Made by a program: the position numbers and the translations under genes
Notes under the pieces: model-generated
What the model was told of the DNA's origin: nothing
The model's database searches: none
What the model saw: only the letters and a program-made list of their open reading frames with translations
DNA from: Acidobacteriota bacterium
GTDB lineage: Bacteria; Acidobacteriota; Terriglobia; Acidiferrales; UBA7541
Length of the DNA stretch: 10,042 nt
NCBI GenBank assembly: GCA_028876695.1
Contig: JAGWRH010000184.1
Coordinates: 1-10,042, forward strand
Direction: 5' to 3'
Part shown: piece by piece, positions 7,224 to 10,042 of the stretch
Layout of the letters: every line of letters starts with the position of its first letter
Position numbering within the stretch: the first letter of the stretch is position 1

Positions 7224-8120
7224 CTATGAAGACGTGGCGATCACTGGATCGTCCGCCGTGGCCAGCTCTCCATGACGGTCCGCGCCATGAATCTTCCCTG
7301 CGGCATCCAGAAAAAACGAACGCCTGCCCGTCTTTCCATACTCCTGCGGCACCGCGGAAATCTCGAACGCGGTTGCCGCGCTACCCTGCGCCGCGGCGAC
7401 GACTCGATAGCCGAATTGGTATCCCAGATCGCTGCCCGACGCGAGCTGCTCATCCACCAGCGAAGCCTGATCCGGTGAAATCTCGTTCCGCGGCGCGGGA
7501 CCGAGTTGCGCGAGCGAATTGGGCAGCTTTCCGTAGGCGCTGCGATATTTTTCGATTGCCTCCGCCAGGCTGTGCAGGTTCGCGATTGCCGAAGCTTCGC
7601 TCTCAGCCAGCGCCTCGTCCGTCCATTGTTTCGAAAGCTGCGGTATATCCAGGAGCACCAGGCCGAGCGACAGCAGCCGCCAGCCGCCGTGTTCCCGAAC
7701 CAGCCCGAACGTGGTGTTCTGCCCGTTGATCACCGTCACCGGAATGAACGAAAGATTTTCCCGCGTGCGCGGCGCGCCGAACCGATATTCCGCCGTTCCT
7801 CCTGGCGTGGTGCAGCGCACCACCGGCTGATCCGCGTCGCTCGTCGAAAGAAGCGCATGCCCCGGAACGTCGCCCATCGCCAGCCGGCTCAAAAACGCCG
7901 TGCGCTCTCTCTCCGGCAGCGCCAGAAATGCCGCGGCATTCGCCTGCGTCAGGTTGGTCGCGAACTCCTTCGCGTCTCCACGGCACGCTGCCGAAAGCGC
8001 GTCCACCAGCGCGGCGCTCGGTGGCGCGGGCTGCGATTCCTGCGCCGGCGCGGACGCGCCGCACCACGCAAATATCAACGCGGCGGCCGCCGCGGCGCAA
8101 ACAAACGATCGCACGTTCAT
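7224..8120 (-). CDS. Secreted protein with pilin-like C-terminal domain
   Basis: This is a 298-aa protein. The start at 8120 follows the receiver gene stop by 5 nt and begins a good signal peptide (MNVRSFVCAAAAAALIFAW, with cleavage likely after APA at about residue 27). An in-frame ATG at 8198 would lie inside the receiver gene and bury the signal. Residues 36-165 form a domain I do not recognise (RTAFLSRLAMGD, FIPVTVINGQNTTFGLV, GGWRLLSLGLVLLDIP). Residues about 174-282 (EASAIANLHSLAEAIEKYRS, YGKLPNSLAQLGP, DEQLASGSDLGYQFGY, RRSFFLDAAGKI) match the globular part of pilin/pseudopilin-like proteins common in Acidobacteriota. Those proteins usually begin with a prepilin leader and a long hydrophobic helix, both absent here. 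The predicted product is therefore a free periplasmic or secreted protein. Tight spacing with the response regulator gene suggests co-transcription and perhaps translational coupling. The function is unknown. Confidence 0.85.
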   Translation of the reverse strand: MNVRSFVCAAAAAALIFAWCGASAPAQESQPAPPSAALVDALSAACRGDAKEFATNLTQANAAAFLALPERERTAFLSRLAMGDVPGHALLSTSDADQPVVRCTTPGGTAEYRFGAPRTRENLSFIPVTVINGQNTTFGLVREHGGWRLLSLGLVLLDIPQLSKQWTDEALAESEASAIANLHSLAEAIEKYRSAYGKLPNSLAQLGPAPRNEISPDQASLVDEQLASGSDLGYQFGYRVVAAAQGSAATAFEISAVPQEYGKTGRRSFFLDAAGKIHGADRHGELATADDPVIATSS

Positions 8121-8125
8121 CGTAT

Positions 8126-8479
8126 TCAGGATTTCGCGCGCGAAAGAATCGTTGCGAGTTCGCGAGTGAACTTCGACCGCGGCATCACCTCGCTGCATCC
8201 GGCGGCGCGTGCGCGTTCCGCCAAATCCGTTTGCACGTGCGACAAATACGCGATCAGCCGAATGTCGCTCCCCATCGTTTGCACTCGCCGCAGCGCCTCG
8301 ATCGGATTTCCCCGCGCGTTCAAATCAACGATCACGAGTCGCGGCGTTCCGCCGGAGAGTTGCTCCTCGAGCGCTTCGGCCGTCGCGCACGTGCGCAACT
8401 CGACCCCCACCTGCTTCGCCGATTCCACCAGCTTCGATTGGAAAAATACGTCGTCCACCAGGGCCAGCACCTCGGCCAT
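8126..8479 (-). CDS. Stand-alone response-regulator receiver domain
   Basis: This is a 117-aa single-domain CheY-type receiver with no output domain. The visible active-site set is the acidic pair Asp9-Asp10 (ALVDD), the phospho-acceptor Asp52 (LVIVDLN), a Ser80 at the switch Thr/Ser position (LIAYLSH) and Lys103 (MPRSKF). It is therefore expected to be phosphorylated, although the region after Asp52 (LNARGNPIEALR) diverges from the classic LxMPxxxG loop. The start at 8479 has an excellent Shine-Dalgarno (AAGGAGAG) at proper spacing, and the protein begins directly with beta-1 (MAEVLALVDD). The same frame is open upstream to 8725, but that extension lies in hairpin and repeat DNA. No histidine kinase is in the window. 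The gene immediately precedes the pilin-domain protein gene, so a link to pilus, motility or secretion control is possible. Confidence 0.87.
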   Translation of the reverse strand: MAEVLALVDDVFFQSKLVESAKQVGVELRTCATAEALEEQLSGGTPRLVIVDLNARGNPIEALRRVQTMGSDIRLIAYLSHVQTDLAERARAAGCSEVMPRSKFTRELATILSRAKS

Positions 8480-8951
8480 TTCGAGACTCTCCTTCGCGCC
8501 CCCTCTGCTCTTGTCGTTCCGAGGAGGAGCGGCCCGATTTTCGCGCCTGAAGCCTCGCGCCGCGCGAAAATCGGTGGAATTTGCGACGATGAGGAACCTC
8601 GGCCCGCAGGCAAAACGCCGGGAATCGTGACGCCCGTCCGCGTTGTCGTTAGCGTCAGAGCCAGCGCGAGCTGCGTGCGCATTCGGGTCAGTTTGAATTT
8701 CCTTCATCGTCACGCAAGCAGCCAAAATTCAAACCGACTCCAATACCCAGTCTAATTCCGCCGCACCGCTCGATTTTACGTAGCGGGCCCGTTTGAATTT
8801 CCTTGATCATGACACAAGCGGTCGAAATTCAAACTGTCTCAGTGCTCGGCTTCAATTCCGCCGCACCGCTCGATTTTACGTAGCGGGTCGGTTTGAATTT
8901 CCTTGATCGTGACACAAGTGGTCGAAATTCAAACTGACCCGGTGCTCGGCT
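8480..8951. other. 472-bp intergenic interval without genes
   Basis: Between the oxygenase stop and the receiver start, both on the minus strand, no gene is supported. The left part (8480-8684) is the likely leader and promoter region of the receiver gene, with the 13-bp inverted repeat; I could not pick a convincing -35/-10 pair there. The right part is occupied by the 100-bp tandem repeats, whose nearest palindrome begins 11 nt after the oxygenase stop on the minus strand and could protect or terminate that mRNA. Confidence 0.6.
8534..8574. repeat. Perfect 13-bp inverted repeat in the receiver gene leader
   Basis: CCGATTTTCGCGC (8534-8546) and GCGCGAAAATCGG (8562-8574) are perfect reverse complements separated by 15 nt. 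The element lies 55 nt upstream of the receiver start codon. As RNA on the minus strand it would make a stable 13-bp stem. As DNA it could be a dyad operator. No T run follows on the minus strand, so it is not an ordinary terminator. Confidence 0.75.
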
Positions 8952-8969
8952 TCAATTCCGCCGCACCGC
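8685..8969. repeat. 100-bp tandem repeat array, 2.85 copies, each with a 56-bp palindrome
   Basis: Units are at 8685-8784, 8785-8884 and 8885-8969 (the last partial at 85 bp). The period is exactly 100 bp: GTTTGAATTT recurs at 8691, 8791 and 8891. By hand count units 2 and 3 differ at about 7 of 85 positions, while unit 1 is more diverged (roughly three quarters identical). Each unit contains an imperfect palindrome with 16-bp arms and a 24-nt centre. In unit 3, GGGTCGGTTTGAATTT (8885-8900) pairs with AAATTCAAACTGACCC (8925-8940). The core GTTTGAATTT/AAATTCAAAC is kept in all three. A second hairpin CCGCT/AGCGG spans each complete unit junction (8766-8786 and 8866-8886). The array ends inside the last codons of the carotenoid oxygenase gene. 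No open reading frame in it looks real. Confidence 0.85.
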
Positions 8970-10042
8970 ATCGAAGCGCTTATTTTGCAGCGCTTCCTGC
9001 GGCACCCACATCCCGTGGAACGTCATGCGCACGCGCACCGGCAGCTTCACAATCGCCACCGGCCCGGCGTTCACGTTCTGCGCGTCCAGAATCGCTAGGT
9101 CGCTGCGATTTTCCGCCACGCGATTCACCAGCACCAGCAGGTAGCCATCGCCGTCCGGCGAATCCGGCCGCCGCGGCGCGAAGCACGGCTCCTGCACGCC
9201 CGAATCCGCCCCAGGATTCCAAATGTGCGCGTTCCCCGTTTTCAGATCGAAGTGCCCGAGCGAACCCAGCCCGCTGCCCGCCATCGTGCTGCGCGGATCG
9301 CGGCAAAGCACGTATCCGTGCCGGTACCGCCCCGCTCCCTGATAACGATCGTCCGTGCGCGGCATTTCGCACAGCACATCCTGCAATTGCGTGGTCTTGT
9401 AATCCGCGGTGTTGCCGGCCAGGTCGAACGTCAGCCGCGTCAGATGCGGCGCTCCCAGCGCAGGATCGACGGGCGTGCCATCCGCATTCTTGAAAAACGC
9501 GAACGAATTCCCCCGCGATAGGCAGATATCGACGCTCACCTTCGATCCTTCCGTCGAGCCGCTCATCATATGACCCGCGAAGCTCGTCGGCCCGCGGAAC
9601 CAGCGAATCTGATCGGCCGTGCCGTAGCGCGGCACCACGGCCACCACCGTCTCCTTATCTCCATGCCAGGTATAAAAAGGCCCGCCTTTTTTCAGTACGT
9701 CCACGTCGGTAAGCAGCGGGAAGAACGGGAAAATCACGTGATCGTTGGAAATGGCGAAGTCGTGAACCATCCCCGGCCACGGTGCATTGAACCAGACTTC
9801 GTGCTTCACTTTGCCGTCTGGCCCGATCACGTAGTAGACAACATCGGTCGTGCCATCGCCTTTCGCCTGATACGCGAACGTGAGCAGCTCGTTGGTGACT
9901 TGATCAAGATGCGGATGCGCCGAGAGCCACATCGACTTGATGCCGCCGCTGTAATCGTATCGGCCGCGCGTTTCTAGTGTGTTGGGATCGAGCTCGTAGG
10001 GCAGATCGTCTTCCTTCAGTGCCAGCAGCTTGCCCGCGTGCC
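8952..10042 (-). CDS. Carotenoid cleavage oxygenase (RPE65/CCD family), 5' end outside window
   Basis: These non-heme Fe(II) enzymes cleave a C=C bond of carotenoids, apocarotenoids or stilbenes with O2. The reading frame stays open to the window edge; 362 residues are visible and roughly 100 N-terminal residues are probably missing for a family usually 450-500 aa long. It begins with the typical segment HAGKLLALKEDDLPYELDP and TLETRGRYDY. The four iron-ligand histidines can be placed: SAHPHLD (codon 9917-9915), MVHDFAIS (9764-9762), FAGHMMS (9572-9570) and MTFHGMWVP (9017-9015). In many relatives the third ligand is followed by NAxE; here it is MMSGSTEG, so the second-shell Glu position is altered or shifted. 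The last codons (VRRN and stop) lie within the first copy of the tandem repeat. Substrate cannot be told from sequence. No carotenoid biosynthesis genes are nearby in the window. Confidence 0.92.
   Translation of the reverse strand, partial: HAGKLLALKEDDLPYELDPNTLETRGRYDYSGGIKSMWLSAHPHLDQVTNELLTFAYQAKGDGTTDVVYYVIGPDGKVKHEVWFNAPWPGMVHDFAISNDHVIFPFFPLLTDVDVLKKGGPFYTWHGDKETVVAVVPRYGTADQIRWFRGPTSFAGHMMSGSTEGSKVSVDICLSRGNSFAFFKNADGTPVDPALGAPHLTRLTFDLAGNTADYKTTQLQDVLCEMPRTDDRYQGAGRYRHGYVLCRDPRSTMAGSGLGSLGHFDLKTGNAHIWNPGADSGVQEPCFAPRRPDSPDGDGYLLVLVNRVAENRSDLAILDAQNVNAGPVAIVKLPVRVRMTFHGMWVPQEALQNKRFDAVRRN

Noticed and set aside
8121..8198. Upstream start at 8198 for the pilin-domain protein
   Set aside because: It lies inside the receiver gene and would put 26 hydrophilic residues before a clear signal peptide.
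8480..8725. N-terminal extension of the receiver gene to an ATG at 8725
   Set aside because: The extension runs through the 13-bp inverted repeat and the first tandem repeat unit and has no domain; the start at 8479 has a strong AAGGAGAG Shine-Dalgarno and begins at the first beta-strand.
8685..8969. CRISPR array
   Set aside because: The period is 100 bp with similarity along the whole unit; there are no short identical repeats separated by unique spacers and no cas genes.
8903..9493. Plus-strand 196-codon frame starting in the repeat
   Set aside because: It is antisense to the carotenoid oxygenase, with Ala/Arg/Pro-rich translation and no domain.

Overview
The window looks like GC-rich chromosomal DNA from a diderm (outer-membrane) bacterium. 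The most likely source is an Acidobacteriota (Terriglobia-like) soil genome. This rests on the LptD gene, the high GC, and a pilin-like globular domain of a type I associate with that phylum. The assignment is inference, with no rRNA or taxonomic marker in the window. No mobile element gene, CRISPR array, tRNA or rRNA was found. Most long reading frames on the + strand between 119 and 4533 are codon-register shadows of minus-strand genes.

Layout. Positions 1-6026 hold four minus-strand genes reading leftwards: a DUF3887/alpha-beta hydrolase-like exported protein (6026-4530), a LolA/DUF4292-like lipoprotein (4467-3514), a MacB/FtsX-type ABC permease (3517-2417, start overlapping the lipoprotein stop), and lptD (2326 to beyond position 1). 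The lipoprotein, permease and LptD form a plausible envelope-biogenesis operon, with the LPS translocon barrel next to a lipoprotein-transport-like permease. No ATPase for the permease is in view. The hydrolase-like gene has Gly where the catalytic Ser is expected and may be a pseudoenzyme.

A 364-bp divergent intergenic region (6027-6390) carries GC-rich palindromes and a candidate promoter reading right. It is followed by the only convincing + strand gene, a YkoP-like domain protein (6391-7125). That gene converges on a minus-strand pair: a stand-alone receiver domain (8479-8126) and, 5 nt downstream, a secreted protein with a pilin-like C-terminal domain but no pilin N-terminal helix (8120-7224).

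The 472-bp interval 8480-8951 is the most unusual part. It holds a perfect 13-bp inverted repeat in the leader of the receiver gene, then a tandem array of a 100-bp element (two full copies and one 85-bp partial). Each copy carries a long 56-bp palindrome, and the two complete junctions carry a second small hairpin. The last copy runs into, and supplies, the final codons of the next gene, a carotenoid cleavage oxygenase (10042-8952, 5' end outside the window).
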